Numbered from the stretch's first letter, positions 1 to 24,508 are shown. The stretch: DNA of 64,000 nucleotides from Antennarius striatus (GCF_040054535.1 NC_090797.1:15920001-15984000), one strand, 5' to 3'. Notes: generated by a model from the letters alone, not told the origin. Numbers and translations are program-made.

Positions 1-200
1 ATCTGTTTAGTGATGCTGGTCCCCAGCTCAGAGTCTCTCAGAGGACTCAGGTTCTAGTCTGACAGGACGTGTAAAGGTCTCAAAGGTCTACCAGTGTCAG
101 CCTGGAACCACTGTAATTACCACTGTAATTATATTCATTTATTTATTGCCTGTTTTTGATTGATCAATCAGTAGTTCTGCCTCATGGTGTCCAGACTCAC

Positions 201-2151
<1,951 letters not shown>

Positions 2152-2203
2152 GTCGGGTTCAGTCTCCAGACGCACACAGCTCAGGTCCGACAGAACACCA
2201 CAA

Positions 2204-2216
2204 ACTAAACCGAAAG
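2204..2216. promoter_or_regulatory. ISRE/IRF-like element upstream of b2m
   Basis: ACTAAACCGAAAGT lies about 55-65 bases 5' of the b2m start codon. It resembles the GAAA-spacer-GAAA interferon-response core with one half imperfect. B2m promoters are known to respond to interferon; the assignment here rests on motif and position only. Confidence 0.4.
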
Positions 2217-2247
2217 TCAGAACTCACACAATAAACCCCACAGCCAG

Positions 2248-2280
2248 CCAATCACAATAAACATCCGCCTGTTGCTAGGG
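2248..2280 (-). promoter_or_regulatory. X-box / Y-box module of the b2m promoter
   Basis: On the b2m strand CCCTAGCAACAG (2280-2269) matches the X box bound by RFX, and GATTGG (2253-2248) is the Y box bound by NF-Y. They are separated by 15 bases, the helical spacing typical of MHC class II and B2M promoters. The module lies about 100-130 bases upstream of the start codon. An S box further upstream is not obvious. Confidence 0.8.
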
Positions 2281-2742
2281 AACACCTGGCGGCTCAGGTG
2301 TGAGGACTGACGAACCCCGTTGTGACTGTTGGATGTAAAGTTTGAACAAGTCTGAGTTACAAATAAATCCATATGTGGACTGAACGAGTCAGCTGGAGGA
2401 CCTCACCTTCATGACGTCACGCCACGCTCCGTTAATGTCCCGTGGTCAGTGACACCATGACCCCACAGGTGGTTACACACCGACACTGACCTTCAGTCTG
2501 ACAGATCTTACATGTCAACAGTCCATCACAGGACCACCCTGTTCACTACTGCACTCACCAGGATGTGTAGAACACAATGACGTCATTTCTGTGCCGTTCT
2601 AACAAAACAAGGACTGTCTGCCCCCATGGGGGCAGTTTGACACAGACTGGTGACATTAAGTCAGTGACATGTCACAGGTCTGTGGGACCACTCAGGAGTG
2701 TCTCATCAGCAGGTTGACCCCCCCCCCCCCGGTAACTACACT

Positions 2743-2956
2743 GAATAATAATTATAACAATAATAATCATGATCATCATCATAATAATGATAATAATAAT
2801 GGTAATAATAATATTATTACTATTATTATTATTATTAATAATAATAATTATAGTAATAATGATAATAGTGGTAATAATAACAATAATAATAATGTAATAA
2901 GAATACTATTACTACTACTACTACTACTACTACTTCTAATAATAATAATAATAATA

Positions 2957-2995
<39 letters not shown>

Positions 2996-3030
2996 TACTA
3001 TTATTATTACTATTGTTATTACTGTATTAA
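2743..3030. repeat. (AAT/ATT)n compound microsatellite
   Basis: Imperfect AAT units change to ATT and ACT units over about 290 bases between b2m and tmbim4, after a run of C at 2718-2730. Confidence 0.95.
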
Positions 3031-3084
3031 TACAACAGAGAATTCTGGGTAATGAGTCAGCAGTTCGTCAGGACTTTCCTCGTC

Positions 3085-3177
3085 ACATGATTGAACCGTC
3101 CGGTGACGTCACGCGCCTGCGCGCGGAGCGGCTGTGACGCAGCGCCGCCAGCAGACCGGAAGCAGCCCACGGCCACG
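3085..3177 (+). promoter_or_regulatory. tmbim4 proximal promoter with full CRE
   Basis: The palindromic cAMP-response element TGACGTCA sits at 3104-3111, followed by CGCGCCTGCGCG, which is one mismatch from an NRF1 site, and a second TGACG half-site. The GC-rich, TATA-less stretch ends at the tmbim4 start codon at 3178. Confidence 0.55.
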
Positions 3178-6100
3178 ATGAGCGGAGACCAGTACCCACG
3201 GACGTCTGTCGAGGACGACTTCAACTATGGCACCAACGTGTCCACGGCCAGCGTGCAGGTCCGCATGGGTGAGTGACGTCACCACACGTCACCACACCGT
3301 GTCGGTGGTCGTGTGTTAGCGGGAAGTGGCCCCCCCGGGCCGCTGGCAGCCGTCACGGCCCGCCGTCCGTGGGCCCCCCGTCAAAACACGGTCACCACAC
3401 CTGCGTCACAGCCGCCATCAGGACTAGTCACGGGTCAGGTCCTGGTGACGTCATGACAGTTTAACTAGTAGGAGCTACTGACTAGCAGGAGTTAGCCCCC
3501 CCCCCCGTGATCTACGAGTTAGTGTTGGTAGTGTCTGTAGCTGGGTCACACCAACCAGTACGTTACAGCTGGTTAACCGGCGGTTAACTAGCTGGTTAAC
3601 CGGCTGTTAACTAGCTGGTTAACTGGCTGTTAACTAGCTGGTTAACTAGCTATTAAGTAGCTGGTTAGCTGGCTGTTAATTAGCTGGTTAACTAACTGGT
3701 CAAGTGTTAACTAATCTGGTTAACTAGCTGGTTAATTAGCTGTTAACTATCCGGTTAACTAGCTGGTTAACTTTATTGTGTCACAGAGTCATCCTCCAGG
3801 TTCAGATGAATCATTAGGTTAAAGCTGGTTAACTATCTGGTTAACTTTCCGGTTAACTATCGGGTTAACTAGCTGGTTAACTGTTGTCTCCTGTGCTGAC
3901 CAGACTTCCTCAGGAAGGTCTACTCCCTGCTCAGCCTGCAGATCCTCCTCACCACGGCGACCTCTGCCCTCTTCATGTTCTCTGACACCATCAAGGAGTT
4001 CGTCCACAGCACGTGAGGACCAGACTATTGTTGTTATTGTTGTTATTATTGTTGTTGGTATTGTTATTATTATTGTTGTTGTTATTATTATTATTGTTGT
4101 TGTTATTATTATTATTATTAGTAGTAGTAGTAGTAGTAGTACCATTATTATTGTTATCATTATTTTGTTGTTATTATTATTATTATGATTATTATTATTA
4201 GTATCAATATTATCGTTATAATCACTACTATTATAATGATTATTACTGCTCTATATCGTCTTCTGGACAGACGTGAATAAACAATCCAGATTGTTGGGGG
4301 ATGGGTGGCTGTCACAGCTACATGAACTGACTTTACCATCACTATTGACGTTTGTTGGTTTGTTTGTTTGTTGGTTGGTTGGTTGGTTGGCTGGTTGGTT
4401 GGTTGGTTGGCTGGTTGGTTGGCTGGTTGGTTGGCTGGTTGGTTGGTTGTAGACCTGCTGTGGTTCTGGTTTCGGCGCTGGGTTCTCTGGTCCTCCTGCT
4501 GGTCCTGGCCGTGTACCGACACCAGCACCCAGTCAACCTCTACCTGCTGCTGTCGTTTGTAAGTCGTCTGTCCCGGTCCATGGTGTTTATCTACGTAGAG
4601 TCGTCACGCTGTGGATGTAAACATTATGACCTACGTATGAATAATGATGTAAACAGGAGACATAAACAGAGGATAGTAACTTTATGTCCCTCACAGTGTT
4701 AGGCTGTGTTGATCCCTTCTGTTTTCTTTTCATTCATCATTCTTTTATTTTTTCTGTTGTTGTTGTGTGCTTGTGTCTGTAGGGCCGATTAGTCTCCTCT
4801 TCTTCTTTCACTGATAGTTGTAGTACAGGTTCACCTCGGCGTACGTCGTTTTCAGTTACGTCGTTCATGATTACAAGTTGGTTTTCAAAAAAAATAATAA
4901 TCAAGTTTACGTCATTTTCTTTACTTCAGCCACAAACGCTGGAATCACAAAATCACTGGTAAACCTTCATTTTACTGTACAATAATAAAACATATATATT
5001 ATTAACCCGTAGCAACCCCCGTGACCCACAAAGAGGAAGAAGAAATGAAAACGAGACGCACGTTTTTTCTGTAATATATTAAAATATAAAATGTAATTGT
5101 TTGTCAGCTTAAAGTAGATTTATCCTAAACAAAACAGTCTAATAAAATGCATTCATGACTAAAGTTGAGGACAGAGCTGGGGATGCTAATGCTAAGCTGC
5201 TGTGTTTCAGACCCTCCTGGAGGCGGGGTCCGTGGCCACAGCGGGTGAGTACTGACCCAGCAGGGTGTCCCCCCCCCCCAGGCTCTGGTAGGCCGTCCTG
5301 AACGTAGGCCTTCTCTCTGCAGTGACCTTCTACGACTACTCCACCGTGTTACAAGCTCTGTTCCTCACCTGCGCCGTGTTCGCTGGACTGACTGCGTACA
5401 CCTTCCAGTCCAAGAGAGACTTCAGCAAGATGGGTGCCGGGTGAGTGCATCATGGGAGATGTGGTAGGACTGCACAAAGTTCACTGGTCACATTGTGGAA
5501 GAGGTCTTTATTTCCTGAACCAGTACCAGGGTCCCAGGTCTGTCTTGACCCGGTTCATGTCTTAAGTTAAAGTGTTCTAATAATAATTTACTGCATGATG
5601 CTGTTCATTAAAAATCAGTAATCCACAAAATAGTTTACCAGTAATTTTACCATATTTATGATTTTAAATTTATGTACAACAATTCTGGAAAATTGTCTTT
5701 TTGAAAAATACTATAAATTTTTTAATAACAATAATAAATATGTGAGGAACACGCTGATCCATCCGGTAGAGTGGGTCACCACCAGACGATGAAGCCGACA
5801 GAGGACAGAAGACAGACGTGTCTTCCTGTTACGTCTGATCATTATTGTTGATTCACTGGGGTGTGATCATTTATGATAACGTGTGATATAACCAACCATC
5901 ATGGGACACATGACGGTTTTTGAGTATCATGGATATTGGACTGGTGTGGTCTACCCTCTGTTAACACTAAGGGTAGGCGTCCAAATCACTAACTCACATG
6001 GGTCAAACTCAAGGCCCAGGGGCCAAATGTGGCCCTCCACATCATTTTGTGTGGCCCCCGAGAGAATAAAAGGTCAGAGTGTCTAAAAATAAACCGGTCA

Positions 6101-6587
6101 AAAGTGTGCTTTGACCAGAAAATACATACATCCTCATCACGCCATCCCAGTGCTCCCAGCATGTTCCAGTGGTTCTCACTGCAAATACCCATACAGTACA
6201 CAATGAACAAATTCCACGATAGAGCAACGAACTATATATCTTATTATTTATGGTAATTTCAATGTTTCTGACCCCCCCCATACTGATATAAACCACCTTC
6301 TATCTGTGTTACCTTTAAAACACTCTGATAAACTGTTTAAAACACTTTGTCAATGGTCTCTTATATGGTCTCTCCGTGTTGTGAAGTCAGAAGGTCTGCA
6401 GTGCAACTAGTTAAACATCCCATAAATCAAATTATGTTGTTTCCATGATGCCTTAAATACATGCAAACAGTGCTTCTACTTTTGTCCTGAGGATGTGACG
6501 CTGAAGCCCTTCCTTCACAGAGTCCTTGAACGCCTCACAAAGGTCAACAGGATGTTATAGGTTCCAACATTTAGTCCAATGAAATAT

Positions 6588-6643
<56 letters not shown>

Positions 6644-7273
6644 TGTGCGTGCGTGCGTGTGTGCGTGCGTGTGTTCGTGTGTGTTCCAGCCGTGGTTGAG
6701 GCTGGTCGGGTCAGGAGCCTGGTCGGGTCAGGAGCCTGGTCGGGTCAGGAGCCTGGTCGGGTCAGGAGCCTGGTCGGGTCAGGAGCCTGGTCGGGTCAGG
6801 AGCCTGGTCGGGTCAGGAGCCTGGTCGGGTCAGGAGCCTGGTCACACGTTCTCTGATGGTTTCTGTCCTTTCAGACTCTTCTCCTGCCTCTGGATCCTCA
6901 TCATCGCCAGCTTCATGCGGGTAAATCAAACGTGACTTCAGTGTCTGTTAGATGAACGATGTAGAATGAACACATCCATCCCATGATAAAGAAAGTCTAG
7001 TATTCTGTCTTCAGTTGGGTGTTTCCACCTCCGGCTGAGTCCTCATGTTGGTTCTGCTCTTCGCAGCTCTTCTTCAACAGTGACAGCACAGAGCTGGTCA
7101 TGGCCGGAGCGGGGGCTCTGCTCTTCTGTGGCTTCATCATCTACGACACCCACCTGCTGATGAAGCAGCTTTCTCCTGAGGAGCACATCCTGGCCTCCAT
7201 CAACCTCTACCTGGACATCGTCAACCTCTTCCTGCACATCCTGCGTGTGCTCAACGCCATGAAGAAGCGCTGA
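3178..7273 (+). CDS. tmbim4: transmembrane BAX inhibitor motif protein 4 (lifeguard 4)
   Basis: Seven exons join in frame to 236 codons: 3178-3268, 3904-4012, 4453-4558, 5211-5244, 5323-5440, 6875-6920, 7067-7273. Every junction has GT-AG signals and matching phase. The protein starts [18 protein letters not shown] and carries [17 protein letters not shown], the entry to the BAX-inhibitor-1 family membrane domain. Several hydrophobic helices follow, then [17 protein letters not shown] and [15 protein letters not shown] at the C terminus. Length matches the vertebrate family (about 238 residues). The family sits in Golgi/ER membranes, modulates calcium release and dampens apoptosis. Its introns hold several tandem repeats. 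It shares a short intergenic region with b2m. Confidence 0.95.
3575..3885. repeat. GTTAACTAGCTG-type minisatellite, tmbim4 intron 1
   Basis: Units of about 11-23 bases built from CTGGTTAACTAG repeat with variation, with a break at about 3776-3825. The palindrome GTTAAC recurs many times. Confidence 0.9.
4021..4250. repeat. (TTG/TTA)n trinucleotide repeat, tmbim4 intron 2
   Basis: Mixed GTT, ATT and AGT triplets begin right after the exon 2 donor. Long leucine- or isoleucine-rich open frames on both strands here are artefacts. Confidence 0.93.
4351..4450. repeat. (TTGG)n / (TTGGC) tetranucleotide repeat
   Basis: About 100 bases of TTGG and TGGC units run up to the acceptor AG of tmbim4 exon 3 (exon start 4453), so the array replaces the normal polypyrimidine tract with a T/G tract. 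Confidence 0.93.
4826..5045. mobile_element. possible Tigger-like DNA transposon end
   Basis: The sequence TACAGGTTCACCTCGGCGTA at 4826 looks like a pogo/Tigger-type terminus next to TA, followed by repeated TACGTC(A/G)TT motifs. No matching right end was found. Near 5010-5035 there is a short piece of the common AGCAACCCCCGTGACCCAC dispersed repeat. Confidence 0.4.
6000..6090. mobile_element. hAT-like transposon end fragment
   Basis: GTCAAACTCAAGGCCCAGG and the following GGCCAAATGTGGCCC / GTGTGGCCCCCG stretch resemble the GGCC-rich ends of widespread fish hAT elements. Only one end is seen, in tmbim4 intron 5. Confidence 0.4.
6190..6365. repeat. dispersed DNA-element copy 1
   Basis: Contains AATTTCAATGTTTCTGACCC, AAACCACCTTCTATCTGTGT and AAAACACTCTGATAAACTG. 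The same ordered motifs recur at 8976-9342 and 31045-31370. This copy lacks recognisable ends. Confidence 0.7.
6591..6682. repeat. (TG)n microsatellite, tmbim4 intron 5
   Basis: About 90 bases of TG with TGCG variants towards the 3' side. Confidence 0.95.
6704..6842. repeat. 17-bp minisatellite, tmbim4 intron 5
   Basis: About eight nearly identical copies of GGTCGGGTCAGGAGCCT end about 30 bases before the exon 6 acceptor. A 17-bp unit shifts frame each copy, so open frames through it are not genes. Confidence 0.96.
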
Positions 7274-7330
7274 GATCACAGCGCCGCTTCAACAGCTGCT
7301 CCAGAGGCTGGCCGGGCTACAGCCTCACAG

Positions 7331-7332
7331 GG

Positions 7333-7379
<47 letters not shown>
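7331..7379. repeat. (CA)n microsatellite in tmbim4 3' UTR
   Basis: About 48 bases of CA begin 58 bases after the stop codon. Confidence 0.95.
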
Positions 7380-7381
<2 letters not shown>

Positions 7382-7849
7382 GCTCCATTGTGCTGTGATT
7401 ATTATTGAAGTGATGAAGGATGATTGTTGGTAACTGTCCCACTGCCGCCAAAACAAGTCGGATCGACAGAATCCACAGGAGGCTGAAAATAATCCAAATA
7501 TAAAATTGTATCTGTGAGACTGGGTGTGAAGTAATGACCTCTCCAGTACGGTACTGAATTAAATAATGACATAACATGTTGGTGGCAGCCATCTTTACCT
7601 GTCAGTGATTCCAGTCGGGGGTGTTCAGGTCTGTCCTTGTGTCTGATCAGGTTGGTGGGGGGGTTCATGTGTGTTTGTGGTCTTATGATGTCCTGTTGGA
7701 TGAATGTTTTAAATTATTTTCCATCGGTGAGTTTTCCTGTGCTGCATGATGTTGATCTCTGTTCAAACATACTAGGGTGTGACGTACCCGTAGGTCTGGG
7801 TCTGACTGTGACAGTGAGTTTCATGAAGGACTTTTCTTTATCTGTTCTA

Positions 7850-7855
7850 AATAAA
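7850..7855 (+). terminator. tmbim4 poly(A) signal
   Basis: AATAAA lies 577 bases after the tmbim4 stop and is followed by a T/G-rich stretch. It is the first good signal downstream. Confidence 0.65.
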
Positions 7856-7869
7856 TGACTTTATTGTAA

Positions 7870-8975
7870 AGACCACCATGTGTTGAATTGTAATTGTCTG
7901 TATCTGAATTAAAATCAAAGGGACCATTTGCTCTGCAGGTACACCAGACACGTCGCCCTTCTAGTGAGTCAGCATTAACTGGTCTGGTTTGGTGATCTTG
8001 TGGAAATGTTGTCAGTGAACTGCAGTAAAGTCGAGCTGAAACTCCATGTTTGGATGAATTATTTACATAATTTAACATGATTTCTGTTGGAACATTTGGG
8101 AGAAAGACAAACTCGTCTCTAGGGGAGGAGACCATACGGAATGTTTTGACAGGTGTTGTCCAGCTTCTTTAATTGTTCCCTGTGCTATCCAAACGTTTAG
8201 CAAGTCAACCTCATCCAAGACGAGAGGATCAGAGGTCATACAAGTTCCTACAAGTCCAGTTGATTTGGTGAAAGCCTTTGGACGACCATGATGAAGGACA
8301 ACTGTCAGACATTTATCTGTGACATTTACAGAGAGACAGATAGACAGACAGGTAGATAGACAGACAGGTAGATAGACAGATAGATGATCTGAAACACTGA
8401 TCCAGGTTTTCCTCTGATTGGTTCTAAAGACAATATTCAGACTCTGGTGTTTCCTCATCAGTACTGTGTTGGGCTTAGAGGGCAGTTACACTTTCAACAG
8501 GTGACGCTGTTTTTCAATAACTTTTTACCTCCTATGAATAGAATAAATCATTTTAAAGCTGCATCTTCTCTCAAATTGTCTCTTCTCAAATAAATAAAAT
8601 GCAATCATGATAGTTTTCAATCAGTGTTCTGGCGTGGTTTCACCTATTCCTCCAATTTATTTTTACATCTTTTCAATGATAATCCAAATTATGTACAAAC
8701 AATGTCCGATCAGTCAAAATGACGGCTATGGCAGCTCTATTAGTTGAAGAATTTTGGTAGACCGAGTGTCAAAGGGGTCGTATTATTTTTTCATGTCTCT
8801 ACATAAACCTAGTAGTCCTCCCTAACCCTACCAAATCCTAGAATCTGGAAAACAAACACTTCCTGAAACAATGAATATTTGGAATTCATTGCTGGACAGA
8901 ATCAAAACGATCGGATTCATGAAGCGCCGTGTGTGACGTCACGCCTGGTGCGTAATGGACCTATCCTGAGTCACA
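7870..8975. other. intergenic, no gene seen
   Basis: No conserved exon is visible between tmbim4 and the next transposon. A short GACA/GATA repeat lies at 8331-8385. Confidence 0.6.
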
Positions 8976-9342
8976 CAGTAATCCCTCCTTACTCGCGGTT
9001 AATGCGTTACAGGACCGCACGCGAAAACCGAAATTCTGTTATATAGTGACAAACTATTATTTACAGTAATTTCAACGTTTCTGAACCCCCCCATCCTGAT
9101 ATTAAACCACCTTCCACCTGTATTACCTTTACAACACTCTGATAGACTGTTTGAAACACTTTAGTATTAAAGAGAAGTGTTTCTTTAATACACAGAAGTA
9201 CGTTGCGTTCTGTGAGTCTCCGAACGCACATGGATGCTGTCAGCCAATGGCATGTGCGTATGATATCATGTGACTACGTAATAAAAATCTGCGATGTACT
9301 GAAGCTGTGTATCTTGAAGCGAAAATAAGCGATGGATTACTG
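8976..9342. mobile_element. non-autonomous DNA transposon with inverted ends (copy 2)
   Basis: The left end CAGTAATCCCTCCTTACTCG and the right end, whose complement reads CAGTAATCCATCGCTTATTT, are inverted repeats. The 367-bp interior has no coding potential and shares ordered motifs with 6190-6365 and 31045-31370. A clear target-site duplication was not found. Confidence 0.65.
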
Positions 9343-9505
9343 TCTGTCATTATTCACCCGGACATGGGCGTGGTCATCCCCAAGGTGGAGTTGGTCCAGG
9401 CTACGGTAGCGGTGTGGGATAATGACCTGGATCAAAGATACACACTGAAAGTCCCTCACAAGTTGTTGAAGTCAGCTAGCATTTGGCTAGTTAGGTCCGC
9501 TTCAG

Positions 9506-10285
<780 letters not shown>

Positions 10286-10376
10286 GTAAGTCCGCGGGGA
10301 TAGGCTCCAGCAACCCCTGTGACCCACGAAAGTGGAATAAGCAGTGAGGAAAATGAATGAATGAATGAATAAAGGA
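10286..10376. repeat. dispersed repeat tail with (AATG)n
   Basis: GGATAGGCTCCAGCAACCCC, TGTGACCCACGAAAGTGGAA and an AATGAATGAATGAATG tail form a motif seen very widely in fish genomes; family not assigned. Confidence 0.65.
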
Positions 10377-10489
10377 ATCTTTTTTGAATAAATTAAACCC
10401 ATTTTGCTGTTTACTTGTAGAGTGTTACAAATACAGATTTGCATTCAACAGAAAACATTTACTGCTGTCATGATACACCAGCATTTACA

Positions 10490-11165
10490 GTATTTTCCGC
10501 ACTATAAGCCGCACCTAAAAGCCTTTAATTTTCTCAATTTCCCTATACAGTCAACCCTCGGTTTTCGAACATAATCCGTTCCAGAAGGCTGTTCGAAAAG
10601 CGAGTTGTTCGAAATCCGAAACTATTTTTCCCATTATAATTAATGTAAATAATTTTAATCCGTTCCAAGTCTAAAAAAGAACTTTTTCTAAGTTTTTTTT
10701 TACTATTTTACACCATAAACTGCACTGTGTACTGTTTACCATGAATAAAAAAGGGTAGAAATAGACGCTGTGTTTCATTTTAATAAAAGATATCCTATCG
10801 AACTTTGAACACCAATGCGCTATGGAGGAAGCATCCTGGGCTCCCCAGTGAGTCGCGTTCAGGTACGCTCGGCTTCTTTCGGTTTGGTCGAGAGCCAAAT
10901 TTTGGTCGAGTTCAGAGACGTAAAATTCTCGGATTTTCTGGTTGAAAACCGATTTGGTCGAGAACAGCAGCGTTCGAAAACCGAGGTTGGACTGTATATG
11001 AAAAAGTTTTAAAATACTGTAGAACATTCATTGAAGATGAGTTCTCAGATGTGTTTCCTAATCTGGTGCATTTTACAATCCAAGGCGATTTGTGTATGAC
11101 CTTTGTTTTCTTTAGAATTAGACCATTCATTAGAGGTGCCCCTTATAATCCAGTGCACCTGGCAC
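10490..11165. mobile_element. DNA element fragment split by the 10548-10994 insertion
   Basis: TTTTCCGCACTATAAGCCGC at 10495 resembles the end of a widespread DNA transposon, and matching interior-type sequence (CCTTATAATCCAGTGCACCT near 11140) continues after 10994. The second terminus is not clear. Confidence 0.45.
10548..10994. mobile_element. mariner/Tigger-type MITE
   Basis: The left end CAGTCAACCCTCGGTTTTCG and the complement of the right end, CAGTCCAACCTCGGTTTTCG, are near-identical inverted repeats flanked on both sides by TA, the target duplication of Tc1/mariner-class elements. The 447-bp interior codes for nothing recognisable; frames in it are spurious. Confidence 0.85.
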
Positions 11166-11329
11166 ATAGAAAGTAGTACAACACCAAATAGAAGGAGTAA
11201 TAAGTAACCATGAAGAAGACACAGGTAGAACGGCTACACGAACCCGGGTAGTTCCCTGAAGCTCGTCCTCAGGGCTTCAGGCTGAACGTGGACCTGAACG
11301 CTCTGATGGCTTTGATGCCCTCATGTTCC

Positions 11330-11488
11330 CGTGGGGTTCTCCCGCTGGTCTGGCCTCCGGGGCCCCGAAGGGCCCCGAAGGGCCCTGGAGCGGAGGAGCC
11401 GCGGCCATAAGAGGAGGCGCCTCCCCCGCCCCCTCCATTCCTCTACGTCACTTCCGTTACACAACGTTCTGCTGGAGTTTTGTCAAAG
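11330..11488 (+). promoter_or_regulatory. lemd3 GC-rich promoter and 5' UTR
   Basis: GC-rich sequence with CCCCCGCCCCCTCC (Sp1-type), ACGTCACTTCCG (CRE half-site and ETS core) and no TATA box lies directly before the lemd3 start codon at 11489. Confidence 0.5.
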
Positions 11489-22963
<11,475 letters not shown>

Positions 22964-23101
22964 GGCTGTGTCCGGCTTCAGCACCCCCAGCCCACCCCCA
23001 GCACCTGCACCGCTGTACAGACAGACTTCTGGGGGGGGGGGGTCCTTTCACTTTCTTTTCTAACACGGTGTCTCTGCAGAGGAAGCTGTCCAACAGTTCA
23101 T

Positions 23102-23556
23102 GTCACCGGGTCACCCTGACCCCTTACCAGGTGGGGTCACCAGGTCACCCTGACCCCTTACCAGGGCACGGTCACCGGGTCACCCTGACCCCTTACCAGG
23201 TGGGGTCACCGGGTCACCCTGACCCCTTACCAGGTGGGGTCACCAGGTCACCCTGACCCCTTACCAGGTGGGGTCACCAGGTCACCCTGACCCCTTACCA
23301 GGTGGGGTCACCGGGTCACCCTGACCCCTTACCAGGTGGGGTCACCAGGTCACCCTGACCCCTTACCAGGTGGGGTCACCAGGTCACCCTGACCCCTTAC
23401 CAGGTGGGGTCACCAGGTCACCCTGACCCCTTACCAGGTGGGGTCACCGGGTCACCCTGACCCCTTACCAGGTGGGGTCACCAGGTCACCCTGACCCCTT
23501 ACCAGGTGGGGTCACCAGGTCACCCTGACCCCTTACCAGGTCAGGGTGACCTGGTG
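23102..23556. repeat. 34-bp minisatellite carrying estrogen-response palindromes
   Basis: About 13 copies of a 34-base unit, each containing GGTCACCCTGACC, which fits the estrogen-response consensus GGTCA-NNN-TGACC. The array ends with an inverted copy, AGGTCAGGGTGACCT, at 23538-23552. Positions 23513-23530 and 23539-23556 are perfect 18-base inverted repeats around an 8-base loop. The first palindrome is at 23109-23121. It lies about 140 bases past the lemd3 stop codon. Confidence 0.95.
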
Positions 23557-23881
23557 CAGTAGGGTCGACCCCGTTGTGTCGGTCCAGTCAGGATGGCCCC
23601 CCATCACTGGTCAGGTAGAGCAGCCTGGGACCCCAAACACCAGCCGGGCTGCTTCCTGCTGCCTTCCCTTCCCATCAGCCCCCCACCCCCCCTCGCTCGG
23701 GCCTCTGGTTCGGCTCCTCTGACGGCTCAGATCTGAGGCTGTGATTCGTCTGACAAAACCCCCGGGGACCCCCTTCAGGGCTGGGGCCTCAACACCGTCT
23801 GGGGGTTCGTTTCCTGGGGGTGTGGCCTGAACTGGTTCATATTAATCCTGATTGGTTGGAGGTGAGGCAGACGTTTCCACT

Positions 23882-23883
<2 letters not shown>

Positions 23884-23927
<44 letters not shown>

Positions 23928-24044
23928 CAACCCCAACAGGTGTGTGTGTGTGTGTTCACCCCCAACAGGTGTGTGTGTGTGTGTGTGTGTGTGTGTTCAA
24001 CCCCAACAGGTGTGTGTGTGTGTGTGTGTGTGTTCAACCCCAAC

Positions 24045-24101
<57 letters not shown>

Positions 24102-24150
24102 TGTTCACCCCCAACAGGTGTGTGTGTGTGTGTGTGTGTTCACCCCCAAC

Positions 24151-24197
<47 letters not shown>

Positions 24198-24250
24198 TGT
24201 TCACCCCCAACAGGTGTGTGTGTGTGTGTTCACCCCCAACAGGTGTGTGT
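23884..24250. repeat. (TG)n blocks separated by TTCAACCCCAACAGG
   Basis: Eight TG blocks of varying length are separated by TTCA(A/C)CCCCAACAGG spacers. Every spacer end reads AACAG|GTGTGT. Open frames here are artefacts. Confidence 0.95.
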
Positions 24251-24324
24251 GTCTACATTGGAATGGGTTTCCTTCCCCTGGTCTGTGGTCATCAGCCTGT
24301 CATTGATGCTCCCGGTTTGTGTCC

Positions 24325-24508
24325 TGGGGGGTTCTGTGGGGTGTTGGGTTCCTGGGGGGTTCTGTGGGGTGTTGGGTTCCTGTGGGGTTCTGTGGGGTGT
24401 TGGGTTCCTGGGGGGTTCTGTGGGGTGTTGGGTTCCTGGGGGGTTCTGTGGGGTGTTGGGTTCCTGGGGGGTTCTGTGGGGTGTTGGGTTCCTGGGGGGT
24501 TCTTGCAG
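24325..24508. repeat. 28-bp G-rich minisatellite
   Basis: About 6.5 copies of a 28-base unit containing GTGGGGTGTTGGG and TTCCTGGGGGG. Each unit supplies three G-runs of three to six bases on the plus strand. Confidence 0.95.
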
